Shown here: piece by piece, positions 19,025-28,725 of the stretch
Numbering within the stretch: the stretch's first letter is position 1
Layout: the number at the start of each line of letters is the position of its first letter
Origin: Baffinella frigidus
Lineage: Eukaryota > Cryptophyceae > Cryptomonadales > Baffinellaceae
DNA length: 36,442 bases
Assembly: GCA_026770585.1 (NCBI GenBank)
Contig: MU646668.1
Span: 321,996-358,437, forward strand
Direction: 5' to 3'
The notes under the pieces: model-generated
Seen by the model: the letters and a program-made list of their open reading frames with translations, nothing else
Told to the model about the DNA's origin: nothing
Databases searched by the model: none
Program-made: the position numbers and the translations under genes

Positions 19025-19140
19025 TAGTCACTGTACTGGTACACACCTTCCCTGGAGCAGTCAAAAGTGGTGCGGGGAAGTGTGAGAAGAGCATGAAGGG
19101 TTCCCAGCGTGGGAAGTGCTTGCAGGGTGCTCTTCATCTA

Positions 19141-19257
19141 CAGGGGTACCTCGCTCAAAAGAAACTACCCCCCCCCTAGGACCACCATAGGGCCCTAGAC
19201 ATGGTCCTACTGTAGGGTCCTAGGGGGGGTCGGTTTCTTATGAGCGAGGTACCCCTG
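19141..19257. mobile_element. CAGGGG/TA hairpin MITE
   Basis: CAGGGGTACCTCGCTC ends and TA flanks; core GGACCACCATAGGGCCCTAG. The interval 19258-19916 holds AT-richer sequence with no supported gene. Confidence 0.9.
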
Positions 19258-19916
19258 TAGTTCAGTGGTGTCCACTTTGATTTAGGGCTTCCGAAATTGG
19301 AATTTGTAGTTGAGAGGGGTTTCCGCGTACAGGTTAAAAACATTTAGCCAACGCGACACCAAACCGGTTTCGCTTTTCAAATTGAAGCAGATCAAGGTGC
19401 TGCCACTCGAGAATGCTGTAGGATCCTATTTACATTTGGGGTTGTAAATATTTGCACCAGGATAGGGTGTTCCAACCTCACGCCTGGCCAATATATGGCT
19501 AGTTACGTGACCAATCAACGAAAGTTACTACACAAATACCCACTTCATCGGTTTTAATTAGGCCCCTCTAGCATTCTCGTGTGCTGGGAGCCTGGGCACC
19601 ATCACGTCTGGGCGGCATCGCTACCCCACCACTTGCAAGTAACGCGTCACGGGTGGTACAGGGGCAAAAAGACATGTGTCGCCCTAGGTATGGTCGGTGC
19701 TGCGGCAGGCAAGCCAATTTCACAGTAAAATGATCCTTAAAAAAACCTAAACTCGGGCCTTTTACCAAGGAAATGTAATTCTAAAGAACCAGAGTTTGAC
19801 TATTCGTACCAGAACGAGTTGCTTTACGAATCTAATTTCAGACCCTGTTGCTATTAAATTGAGAAAGGAGGCTTCCTCAAGGACCAGGTGCTGGGCTGGG
19901 TGTGCTGTGCCAGCTA

Positions 19917-20034
19917 CAGGGGTACCTCGCTCATAAGAAACCGCCCCCCCCTAGGACTCTACAGTAGGACCATGCCTAGGGTCCTATGGTGATCCTACGG
20001 GGGAGGCGGTTTCTTATGAGGGAAGGTACCCCTG
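19917..20034. mobile_element. CAGGGG/TA hairpin MITE
   Basis: TA flanks; right end GAGGGAAGGTACCCCTG has a small insertion. A loose core-like fragment (TAGGACCCTACGGTAGGC) follows at about 20086-20103. Confidence 0.85.
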
Positions 20035-20144
20035 TAGCACCCTCACAGGTCTGGCTGGCTAGCTGGCTGGCAAGGGGATAATCCTTAGGACCCTACGGTA
20101 GGCAATACGGTAGGGACATAGGCTGGTCCTACGGACACCTAACC

Positions 20145-20290
20145 AATTTCATTTTGGAATCAGACACAATCTGTCCCGCTTCTTATGGCTTCCAACGAAG
20201 AAGATAAGGTTGCATATGCTATTTTTGGCATAAAACCACGGCTTAAGATAGCATAAATGCGGACGGATTCTGGTGTGTTCCGAGATTAAG
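20145..20290. mobile_element. Fold-back MITE, AAATAGCATAT family, copy 2
   Basis: Inverted relative to 1997-2136, with the same landmarks (GCTTCTTATGGCTTCCAACG, GCATATGCTATTTTTGGCAT). It lies just beyond the rbfA stop; its right end (TGTTCCGAGATTAA) recurs at the stop codon itself. Confidence 0.65.
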
Positions 20291-20347
20291 TTATGGGTCA
20301 GGGGGGGCCATAAATCACCACGGATTGTGGTATGTTCCGAGATTAAA

Positions 20348-23066
20348 TTACGGGTCGGGGGGGGCACCATCGACAGCAGGGCCATTCTTGGCCTCGCGTT
20401 GCAGGCGAAGCTCATCCAGCAGCGACATCACACTCATCGCCTGCCCCACCCCCCCACGGTTTACACTCAATTTCCCCCCACCTCACACCTCCCCACCTCC
20501 CACGGTTCAGATCCAAAATCGCCCCAATGCACCGTACCCCGCCTCCCCTCCCCCATTACCCCAAGCCCAGCGGTTGACACCCCTTTTTTCCCCACGCGGC
20601 GTCACGCTCGCATACCCCTGTACCCCCCCCTCACCCCCCCGTTGCCGCTTCCCCTGCATCGTGCACGGGTGACTTGCTACAGGGTGTGGGGTTTTGGGGG
20701 GGGTCGGAGGGAGTTGCAGGTGACGCAGCGCCTGCCCCACCCCCCACCCGTTAGAGCTGCTCTGCTAGGACGGGCTTGACCATTCTCGAGGTGCCGAATT
20801 ACCGACGCTCGCGTACCCCCCCCCTCCACTTCCCCATTACCGCTTCCCCTTGACCCGTGAGAGCTACTCTGGTAGGACCTGACCGTTCTCGATGTGCCGA
20901 AGTACCGACTTGGATATTCCCTGTGAATCACGAGATTCGAAACGATGCGTTTAAAACCGTTTTACGACCTGAACAACCTTTTTAAAGTCACAAAGTCGGA
21001 AATTCAGATTCAAATTCTTCAAGTCGGAAGCGGCCAAATCATACCAGAATAGCTCCACTCCCCCCCTTCACCGTGCAGGGGCCACTTGATACAGCGTGTA
21101 GCGTTTGGTGGGAAGGCACCGCGTTTGGTGGGAAGGCAGCGTGAGTTGGTGGGAAGGCAGCGTGAGTTGCAGCTGTGCAACCCCGGCATCCGGGAAACAG
21201 CGGGAAACCCAGACAGCCAGGGAACAGGGGGGTGGAGAGGTGCGTACGTGGGGTGAGCCCCCCCCACCAACCCTCTCTAGTCAAATTATTTTCATTGTTG
21301 CGCCAACCGTCTAATTCACCCGAATTTCCAACTGTCTTCCTCCTACCCAGCAGGCTACGAAGGGAACGTCGGTGGCTAAGCCACCAAATTTCGGTTAGGA
21401 TATCTGTAGGATCAACCGTATTTCCCTACACATCGCCTACCGTAGGAACATAGGGCTTATCCACGCATGGGTTATTCAGAATTCCCTTCGTAGTCCGCTG
21501 TGCCGCTTGCACCAAAAACGCCATCCGAAAAAGTCGAAAACTGCCGACTGGGCAGTTCGGGAAGGCAGGAGGAGTGGTGGGTGGTTGGCAGAGACTCTCT
21601 CCCTCTCCCTCTCCCTCTCTCTGTCTCTCCCTCTCTCCCTCTCTCCCCCCCCCCCTCTCTCTCGCACCTGAGGGAGGTTCGCGGCGGCGAAGCGGAGCTC
21701 AGGGACGGTCTTGAGGTGCTTCATCCGCGCCGCGAGTGAGAACCTGATCGCCCGCGCGTTGCTCTGCACAAGGGAGGAGCGTGCCGGTGTGAGGTCATGC
21801 AAAAAGCCAACGCCAGCGAGGTGCTTAGAGCCTACGGATTGCCTACGGTAGGACCCCCCCTCCTACGACTTTTAAAGACCTTTTTGTTTGAAACGTCGTA
21901 GGAGGAGGGGGGGTTCCTACCGTAGGCTAAGGGGTCCGCTGGCGTTAGCTTTTCGCATTAGGGGAGGGGAGGACGGGGGATGGAGAGAGGGCAGGGGGGC
22001 GGGGAGGGTGATGCAGGCGGTTGGTGAGACGCGTCGGGTGGTGGGGCATGGTGCATGCTGCGGGTGCTTCCACCAACCCTCACCAAGGGACCAAATCGTC
22101 GATTTTGCATCTCAGGAATACCCGGGCAGCCAGGCGAATTCGCCTGTGGTGGAGCCATTTTCAATAGGAATCGGGAAATTGAAAATCGTCGATTTGGTCC
22201 CACCGTGAGGGTTGGTGCTTGTTGCCCCACCGCGACGCTGAAGGTACTGGGAGTCTCTCCACAGAGCAGAGATACAAATGGGGGCGCGAGGCGAGTGGGG
22301 GGCAGGAGGGTGCCTGGAGCCACGTGACGCAGGCCTTCTTCTCCGCATCGGTCCCGACGGCCGACACCAGCACCTTGGCCACCTTGTTGTCCCCCGCCAT
22401 CTCAACCTCGACCACCGAAACCTGCTTTCGTGTTGCTTGCTCACAAACACGCGGCAACCAAGAGGCGCCGGGGTGTGGGGAGCACGTAACAGCGTGGGGG
22501 GGAGGTGGACCAGGGACGCGACGCGAGCCCCTATGTCCCCGGCATCCGCGCCGCCAGACACCTTGATCTCGTACGGGCTGCGCAGAACCTGCAAGGAGGA
22601 CCGGGTCGAGACCATGGTCAGCCACCTTTCCCAGCGCGCAACGCTGACGCCAGCCAGACCTGCTCCAGACGAAGCCCGCGTGCAAATGCTGGACAACACG
22701 GCGGGTCGCCGTGGAAGCTACACACTCAGGCCAGGGCTCGCCCCCACGCGAGTTGAGAAAGGTCTTGACCAGGACTGGGACACACACCTGCGAGAGCTCA
22801 ACCATCACCATCTTTCCCAGACGCCCCGCGCGCTTCGCCGTCGCCCGGTCGAACGGCTGCGGCCCGGAACGTCCGGACATCGTCGCCGCCACGAGCCCCC
22901 CCCCCTGTCCGCGAGAACCGCCCGGCCCCCGGTTCGACATAAAGCTCCTCGAGCTTCTTACAGCACAAAGTGGCGCGGCCACAAACCCCGACGCACACTG
23001 CGCCAGCGCAGCGAGAAGCACTGCCGCGAGCGGCGCCGCCGTCTGGAGGGTTGATCGGAACGTCAT
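20348..23066 (-). CDS. rbfA: Plastid-type ribosome-binding factor A, five exons, 217 aa
   Basis: RbfA binds the small ribosomal subunit and helps 16S rRNA maturation; here it would act in the plastid. Exons are 22788-23066, 22511-22588, 22314-22421, 21668-21763 and 20348-20440, all phase 0. The N-terminus is a signal peptide (PLAAVLLAALAQCASGF) whose ASGF junction leads into a Ser/Arg-rich transit peptide, the layout for secondary plastids. The KH-like core follows: RAGRLGKMVMVELSQ, then VEVEMAGDNKVAKVLVSAVG, then NARAIRFSLAARMKHLK-TVPELRF, matching the family order EM.D...AKV.VS and ..R..L...M.L..VPEL.F. The tail LLDELRLQRE also fits. Intron 3 (21764-22313) seems to start with GC rather than GT (CTCCAG|GCACCC), because the family needs the VTWLQ residues before it; a GT 15 bases earlier is the alternative. 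The stop lies in MITE-related sequence. It shares a divergent promoter with the secreted-protein gene. Confidence 0.85.
21352..21498. repeat. Inverted-repeat element in the last rbfA intron
   Basis: GGCTACGAAGGGAA (about 21352) is inverted as TTCCCTTCGTAG (about 21483), with CCTACCGTAGGAAC in the interior; probably another small MITE. Confidence 0.5.
21595..21662. repeat. CT-rich simple repeat just after an rbfA donor
   Basis: CTCTCCCTCTCTC repeats on the plus strand (GA-rich on the sense strand) lie immediately inside the donor of intron 20441-21667. Confidence 0.85.
21797..21959. mobile_element. Fold-back MITE with ATGCAAAAAGCCAACGCC ends
   Basis: The left end is inverted as GGCGTTAGCTTTTCGCAT. 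Inner arms GCCTACGGTAGGACC and GTCGTAGGAGG / CCTACCGTAGGC form the stem. It lies in intron 3 of rbfA. Confidence 0.75.
22071..22217. mobile_element. MITE with CACCAACCCTCAC terminal inverted repeats, copy 2
   Basis: CACCAACCCTCAC and GTGAGGGTTGGTG are exact inverted ends. Inner GGACCAAATCGTCGATTTT is inverted as AAAATCGTCGATTTGGTCC. It lies in intron 3 of rbfA and is the cleaner copy of the 8027 family. Confidence 0.85.
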
Positions 23067-23255
23067 GGTGGGGTGGTATGAAGAAACGTGGAACGTCGTC
23101 TCGAGCTCGAGCGGGGGCGAGGAATGAGGGAATTTGACTGAACGTCAATTTGAGCCAAATGTCAACAAAGCCGAGAAAATTGACCCAAAGTGGTTGTGGT
23201 TTGAAAAGTTGACAAGCAACTTTTTTAAAAAACAACTTGACGAAACTCCGAGAAA
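23067..23255. promoter_or_regulatory. Divergent promoter between rbfA and the secreted-protein gene
   Basis: Only 189 bp separate the two start codons. Six TTGAC/GTCAA pentamers fall within about 110 bp (23134, 23144, 23161, 23180, 23209, 23237), in both orientations. There is no clear TATA box; TTTTTTAAAAAA lies at about 23221-23232, some 25-35 bp upstream of the plus-strand ATG. Confidence 0.5.
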
Positions 23256-26200
23256 ATGTCCGGCGGCACCGTAGCCAGGGTCTCCCTCGCCCTCTCCGTC
23301 ATTGTACTTCTCTCCAGCAGCGTCCACGCGCTCCCCGTCCGCCATTCTGCGTCAGACGCTGTCTCAGCGGATGGGCTCCCAGTTCGGGTGATCGCAAATG
23401 AAGGTATCATAGAATTCCACCCGGACACATCGCCGCGCCGCTCTGCACTCTGCGACTGAGGAGCTCCACGTATTTTTCCCTGACGCGCGTTCTCTCTGGT
23501 TTATGTGCAGCTGTCCCGCACGGAGCCCTCCACGCCATGGGCGCCTCCGCGAAGAACGCCACTACACACTACGAGGATCCGTACACAGCGGTGCGCCTCT
23601 GCCCCATCGAGAGAGTACCTTTGAACAGCCAGCGGCGCTGCCCCCCCCCCCGCAATTCATGCGGAGCCCACGCGAAAACCCCGCCGTATGCGTCTGGTGC
23701 TGCGCATTTTTTGCTTCACAGCTCTCTGCACATTCAACTCTTTCTGCTCTAATGGTTGGTCTCCTGTTTCAGGACTGCCAAGAAGGGGAGGTCAACATCA
23801 CAATTATGGGTGCGTCCCCTCTTCCGCCCCCCACCCTTCCTTCACAACATCCCACCCACCCACTCGCCCTCCCGCAGCACACTGCTTCGCAGCTCCCCCC
23901 CCCGCCCTATCCTCCTCTGTTGCAACCGGGAGATGTAAAGCGCGAGGCACGGCTTTGGGACGTAGGTGGACTAGGAGGAAGATGCGCACGGGCTTGATGG
24001 CGTCATTAGTGTCTTGGTAGGCGTAGGCGGAAGTGCGAAACGAGATTCCGATTCAGTCAGGAACACAACACCTCATCTTGCAAGAGGCTCAATCCCTGCA
24101 GAATCCCCGAAGACCGAATCGTCAATGATGGCAGCCTCGAACCTCTAGCGCTGCCTCAGTTTTATTCTGGCTCGTCGTAAAGGCTTTCTAGTCGCCCCTT
24201 TGTACTGGATTGCTGCTACAACACCTCATCTCGCAAGAGGGCGCAATGCCTGCAGAATCCCAGAACCCCCGAAGACAGAATGCTGAATGATGGCAGACTC
24301 TAACCATGGCGCCGGGGACCCCTGAGATCAGATACCTTCAAGGACGGGCTAGAATAAAAGTGAGGCAGAGCTAGAACCTGGCTCTGACCTGCAAGGATGG
24401 GAGACAGTGCCCTGGTTGTAACCTCTGTATGATCGCAGGGGTGCCTGGCGCCATGTGCTCACCGCAGTGCGGCCTTATGGACAGCTGCCCCAAGGTACTC
24501 GCTGCCGGAACCCCCTGCCCCCAAAGTATTCACTCACAGCCCCTGCCCCCAAAGTATTCACTCACAGCCCTAAACCCTGAAACCCTAAAACCCTGATCCC
24601 TAAACCCTGAACCCGGAATCCTAAACCCTTAACCCTAAACCCTCAACCCTTAACCCTAAACCCTAAACCCTAACCCTAACCATGACACCCCAAACCCCAA
24701 ACCTCAAACCCTGAACCCCAATCCCCGAACCCCAAACCCCAAACCCCAAACCCCAAACCCCAAACCCCAAACCCTAAACCCTAAACCCTAAACCCTCAAC
24801 TCCAAANNNNNNNNNNAAACCCTCAACTCCAAACCCTCAACTCCAAACCACAAACCACAAAACACAACACACGAACCCCAAACCCTAAACCCTAAACCCC
24901 AAACCCCAATCCCCTAGCCCCTCGCCCCTAACCCTAACCCTCAGCCCCAAACCCCAAACCCCAAACTCCGATCCCCAAGCCCCAAACCCCTAACCCCCAA
25001 CCCCTAACCCCTAAACCCTGAACCCTAACCCTAATCCCCAAACCCCAAACCAGGACAAGCCCCTGGACGTGGAGGCGAAGCCAGCTTGCGCCCTGCAGGT
25101 TCAGCCCTAATCCGGGGATACCATTTAATTCAATGAAAACGGGCAACGAAATTTACTATACAGAAGGCTCATACTAGTAGTAGTAAAGCATTCGTGTAGT
25201 AAGTTGCGTTGCCCATTTTCATTTAACTAAATTATTGTCCCGGATGAGCCCCATACCAACCGTCCTTCCTTGAACCCCCAAAAGCCCTCTCCACCCCACC
25301 TTTCCGCAGTCGTGCTATGTGATAGAACAACGGTCCCCCCCCCTCCCGACTACAGGGGTGCCTCGCTCATAAGAAACCGCCCCCCCCCTGGGACCACCAT
25401 AGGGTCCTAGACATAGGCCTACTGTAGGGTCCTCGGGGGGGGCGGTTTCTTATGAGCGAGGTGCCCCTGTAGGTCGGGTAGGGGGCTTGCCAGGGTGGTA
25501 CGTGAGGTGGGCCGATTTGGTAGCAGCATCCGCTCTGCTGAACTGCCGCAGCGACTGATGCTACAGGGGTACCTAGCTCATAAGAAAGCGCCCCCCCCCC
25601 CAGGATGAGTTGGATGGGCGCGCGCAAGTTGTGCCCCCACGGTGTTGTGCCCCTCTGGGAACTGTGGCGTCTGCCCTCGCGTTTCTTCCTGCTCGTAGTG
25701 CATCGTATGCGCGCGCGTGATAATTTTGGTGTGAAAACACTAAGTCAGCTTTTTTGAGGCAGAGCTAGACCACCACCACCTGCTCTCGGTTCTCGTCTAG
25801 CTCTGCCTCATTCAACCCGGCCTCAGTCGGGTTGACTCAACGTTTTCACACCAAAAGTTGACAAATGTGTACCAGAAAACTGGGGGATCAACTTCCGGTG
25901 TCCTCATTCAGGAGAGCAGATTTACTCAGGCAGAGCTAGGTGGTGGTGGTGTGATGGTTGGCCCGTGGGTGTTGGCCTGATGGTTTCCCCTTGGTCGCTC
26001 CTGGGTTGGTGTGGAGGTGTGATGGTGGCCCCTGCTAGTGGCTGGCACCGGCAGGGCATGGCAGGGCGCAATCAACTTGAGGAGAGATTAAATATGGAGA
26101 GCTAGGTGGTGGTGGTGATGGTGGTGTGATGGTTGGTTGATGTGGTGGTGTGATGGTTGCCCCTTGATTGGTGTGGAGGTGTAATGGTTGCCCCTGATAG

Positions 26201-26874
26201 CTGGCACCACCAGGACATGGCGGGGCGCAAGTTCTGCGCGCTCATCTGCGCTCCTAAGGTCCAGGTCCCCGGCAAGGTTCCCCCCGCCCCTCCCCACCCC
26301 CTCGCCCCCCCTTCCGCAAGAAACTGCCCCTCCCTATGACCCTACAGTATGCCTATGCCTAGCCTAGGGCCCTACGGTGGTCCTATGGGGGGGGCAGTTT
26401 CTGATGAGCGAGGTACCCCTGTACCCCCTGATGGTGACGCTCGCAGTCACCATCACCTCACACTGGGAAATGTCTGGCACATCTGCCGTGAGTCTGTCGT
26501 TTGGGGGGGGTGGCAAAAAGTGAAAAGTGACCACCTGACGTGAGTCTGTCTTTTGAGGGGGGGGGTAAAGGTCCCACCTGACCACCTGACCTGGGTCTGT
26601 CTTTTGAGGGGTGGCCAAAAGCCACACCTGACCACCTGACGTGTCTCTCGTTTGGGGGGGGGGCAGAAGATCTCTCGTGTGGGTGGGTGGTCAAACGTAA
26701 CACGTGAAGCTGACCTTGGTGGTCAAACGTCACGCGTGAAGCTGACCTTGGTGGGGGGGGTGGCAGAAGCCCGTGGACGACGTGCAGTGCGGGCCGGGCG
26801 CCTCTTGCAAGGATATCTCCAACGTCGGCATCTGCACCTATGACATCGCCGAGGATACTTTGCCGTCCGCATAA
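23256..26874 (+). CDS. Small secreted cysteine-rich protein, seven exons, 172 aa
   Basis: Exons 23256-23403, 23511-23590, 23773-23809, 24439-24494, 25054-25098, 26214-26258 and 26767-26874 join in consistent phases. The ATG was chosen because it opens a clear signal peptide (VARVSLALSVIVLLSSSVHA). The mature part starts LPVRHS and carries paired cysteines: a DCQEGEVNITIMG segment, MCSPQCGLMDSCPK, ACALQ, KFCALICAPK, VQCGPGASCKD and GICTYD, then the stop. From memory, algal secreted proteins with this CSPxC..CP..C.L..YCAL.C arrangement are common but poorly characterised; I assign no function. Disulfides are likely. The short exons (37-56 bp in the middle) follow cysteine modules. Exon 23511-23590 could instead read through to a stop in intron 2, which would remove the cysteine modules and so is less likely. 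Introns hold telomere-like repeats, MITEs and a copied exon edge. Confidence 0.8.
24064..24370. repeat. Direct repeat pair with an inverted centre
   Basis: About 95 bp (ACAACACCTCATCT, TGCAGAATCCC, AATGATGGCAG) is repeated at about 24064-24155 and 24218-24305. The spacer begins GCTGCCTCAGTTTTATTCTGG, and its inverted form AGAATAAAAGTGAGGCAG lies at about 24351-24368. GAGGCAGAGCTAG is shared with elements at 5686 and 25756. Confidence 0.6.
24563..25050. repeat. Telomere-like tract with a 10-N gap
   Basis: Blocks of CCCTAAA, CCCCAAA and CCCTCAACTCCAAA fill intron 24495-25053, C-rich on the sense strand, ending CCCCAAACCAG at the acceptor. Ten N lie at 24807-24816. Confidence 0.9.
25107..25248. 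mobile_element. Fold-back element, copy of the 5425 family
   Basis: TAATCCGGGGATA is inverted near CCCGGATGAG. The interior shares GGGCAACGAAATTTACTA, TAGTAGTAAAGCATT and GTGTAGTAAGTTGCGTTG with 5541-5682. It starts a few bases after the exon 25054-25098 donor. Confidence 0.7.
25353..25469. mobile_element. CAGGGG/TA hairpin MITE
   Basis: TA flanks. The outer flanks are themselves inverted (CCCGAC-TA left, TA-GGTCGGG right). A solo left end (CAGGGGTACCTAGCTC) lies at 25564-25602. Confidence 0.85.
25725..25856. mobile_element. Small fold-back element with TTTGGTGTGAAAAC ends
   Basis: TTTTGGTGTGAAAACA pairs with CGTTTTCACACCAAAA. An inner pair GAGGCAGAGCTAGAC / GTCTAGCTCTGCCTC is the module also found at 5425 and 5686. 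Confidence 0.75.
25927..26235 (+). repeat. Tandem duplication spanning the 3' splice site of exon 26214
   Basis: The segment GAGCTAGGTGG..TTGGTGTGGAGGTGT..CTGGCACC..CAG|GGCATGGCAGGGCGCAA (25930-26071) is repeated as 26098-26230, the second copy containing the real exon start (CAG|GACATGGCGGGGCGCAAG). The first copy keeps an acceptor AG (26053-26054) and the reading G-M-A-G-R, then diverges before the cysteines. Confidence 0.75.
26317..26421. mobile_element. CAGGGG MITE, left end lost
   Basis: Starts at AAGAAACTGCCCC; right end GAGCGAGGTACCCCTG followed by TA. It lies in the last intron of the secreted-protein gene. Confidence 0.75.
26470..26765. repeat. Degenerate tandem repeats before the last exon
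   Basis: GACCACCTGACSTGRGTCTGTC-TTTG plus a G run recurs about four times (26476-26655), then GTCAAACGT(A/C)ACRCGTGAAGC twice (26692-26742), leading into the acceptor at 26766. Confidence 0.75.
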
Positions 26875-26876
26875 TC

Positions 26877-27008
26877 TAAGGTGCCCGTATCCCTTAAGTG
26901 GCGAGGCGGTCAAAATTGACCGCCAAGAGGTCGTAGGTAGGTCCTAGGGCCCTACGGTAGGGCGTATGTGCCTACTCGCCACTTAAGGGATAGGCGAAGG
27001 GTGCCCTT
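26877..27008. mobile_element. Fold-back MITE just after the secreted-protein stop
   Basis: TAAGGTGCCCGTATCCCTT..AAGTGGCGAG is inverted as CTCGCCACTT..AAGGGATAGG..GGGTGCCCTT. It starts three bases after the stop and would lie in the 3' UTR as a strong hairpin. Confidence 0.8.
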
Positions 27009-27085
27009 GGAGCCTAGATACCCACACAGGACGAGGAACCATGACCCCGACGACTTGGGGCAATGCCCGCGCCTCGCCATCTCAG

Positions 27086-27172
27086 GACAGGGTTTCGGTT
27101 TCGATTTTTAGGATTTCGGGGTTTGGGTTTTAGGATTTCGGGATTAGAAACCCTAAACCTTAAACCCTAACG
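27086..27172. repeat. Inverted pair of telomere-like fragments
   Basis: GGTTTTAGGATTTCGGG units on plus are followed directly by AAACCCTAAACCTTAAACCC, so the tract changes strand. It is outside the supported genes. Confidence 0.7.
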
Positions 27173-27220
27173 GGAGCGATGACGGGCAGCGCGCTTGTTG
27201 ATGTAGCTCTGGGAGGCCTG

Positions 27221-27456
27221 CAGGGGTACCTCGCTCACAAGAAACCGCCACCCCCCTAGGACCACCATAGGACCGTAGCCATTGTCCTACTGTAGGGTCC
27301 TTTGGGGAGACGCTTTGTTATGAGCGAGGTACCCCTGTACAGGGGTACCTCGCTCATAAGAAACGCCCCCCTCCCTAGGACCACCATAGGGCCCTAGGCA
27401 TAGGCCTACTGTAGGGTCCTAGGGGGGGGCAGTTTGTTATGAGCGAGGTACCCCTG
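27221..27456. mobile_element. Two tandem CAGGGG MITEs sharing one TA
   Basis: 27221-27337 and 27340-27456 are complete and separated only by TA (27338-27339). The left outer flank is TG rather than TA. The interval 27457-27910 shows no supported gene; it has a GTGCACGTGCCATCTCC-type direct repeat and an ATATACGTATATATACGTAT palindromic stretch. Confidence 0.85.
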
Positions 27457-27910
27457 TAGGGGTCAACCGTTGGGGGCTGCAAGTCAGACATGACCGCCCC
27501 CGATAGAAAGAGGAAGTCGGTAGACGAATAGTGTAGCCCGGTTCGCCTGTAAGGGGCGAAACTTGGGCAAGTGCACGTGCCATCTCCGCCCCTTGCACAT
27601 CTCGGGAAGTGGGTGGGTGGTGAGGGTAGGAGCTATGCGAAATGGCATAGCTACCATGGCACTACATATACGTATATATACGTATAGCAGGAAACCCAAA
27701 AAGTGCACGCGCCATCTCCTCCTCGGCAGATGCCGAGGGGAGGTGACAAGGTGTCAGCACCGAGTGTAGGACAGGCCCGCCTCGGGGGCCATTAGCCTGA
27801 CTGTATTCGGGGTAAACCTTACTAGAATCGTATGAGGCCTGTGAGTGGATGCGGGCCTGGCAGTGCGCACTCTACACTCTACACTCGCTTCGAGCGGGGG
27901 GTGCTCTCTG

Positions 27911-28134
27911 CAGGGGTTACTCGCGATTACATGTAAGGACACACAATTTAAGGACACGATGCGGATTTTGAAGTGCGGATCTTAATAAATCAAGGGCCGC
28001 AACCGACCGCTTTTGGCTGCGTGCCTTAATTCAAGGACCGCCGGCCGACCAGTTTCCGCAGGACCTTAGTGTTTATAAAGGTCCTCGAATCAACCGCCTC
28101 AGAGCAGCGTGTGCTTACTCGCAAGCAACCCCTG
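27911..28134. mobile_element. TIR element, CAGGGGTTACTCGC type
   Basis: Left CAGGGGTTACTCGCGATTAC, right GCAAGCAACCCCTG then TA. Interior AAGGACCGCCGGCCGACC and GGACC-TTAATAAAT resemble the larger 15029 element. Confidence 0.65.
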
Positions 28135-28136
28135 TA

Positions 28137-28327
28137 CAGGGGTACCTCGCTCATATGAAAACGCCCCCCCCCCTAGGACCACCACAGGGCCCTCGGCATA
28201 GCTCTACAGGGGTACCTCGCGCATAAGAAACCGCCCCCCCCTAGCTAGGACCCTACAGTAGGACCATGCCTAGGGCAGTATGGTGGTTCTGGGGGGGGTG
28301 CAGTTTCTTGTGAGCGAGGTACCCCTG
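28137..28327. mobile_element. Truncated plus complete CAGGGG MITE
   Basis: A left half (28137-28204) is interrupted by a complete element (28207-28327) with TA at each end. The interval 28328-28725 has a 33-bp direct repeat (CCTCTTCCGCGTGTGCACGG at about 28446 and 28637) and an open frame of 112 codons that I cannot support. Confidence 0.8.
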
Positions 28328-28725
28328 TAGCCGGGCAGGCATAGGCCTACTTATGAGCAGGGTACCCTTGTATTGACTGACATGGGGTTGGCAACATCCA
28401 CGTGTCGTGCGCCGGAACCCCGCAAGGTAAGTTTCTCCCTCTGTTTCCTCTTCCGCGTGTGCACGGAAACAGAGGGCGTTCGAGTCGGACGCTCGGGCGC
28501 CATGGAGGATCGAAGAACGCAGAAATCTTTTAAGTTCATTGTTGACTTTACGCGCGACCCCGCCTACACAAAAGTGAGCTGTACGGTACCGTGGCCAGAC
28601 CCACCAACACCTGTATCACACAAGTGTCTCCGTCTGGTTCCTCTTCCGCGTGTGCACGGACGGAGGTTGAGAAATGAACGACACACAAGGTTGACTAAAG
28701 AGGGCTGGTGAAGGGTCGCTGGGTA

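Noticed and set aside
22278-23054. A 258-codon plus-strand frame antisense to rbfA
   Set aside because: It is the shadow of the minus-strand gene; the minus strand has the signal peptide, conserved RbfA motifs and phase-consistent introns.
28373-28711. A 112-codon plus-strand open frame
   Set aside because: It contains an internal 33-bp direct repeat and a hairpin, with no recognisable motif or splice support.
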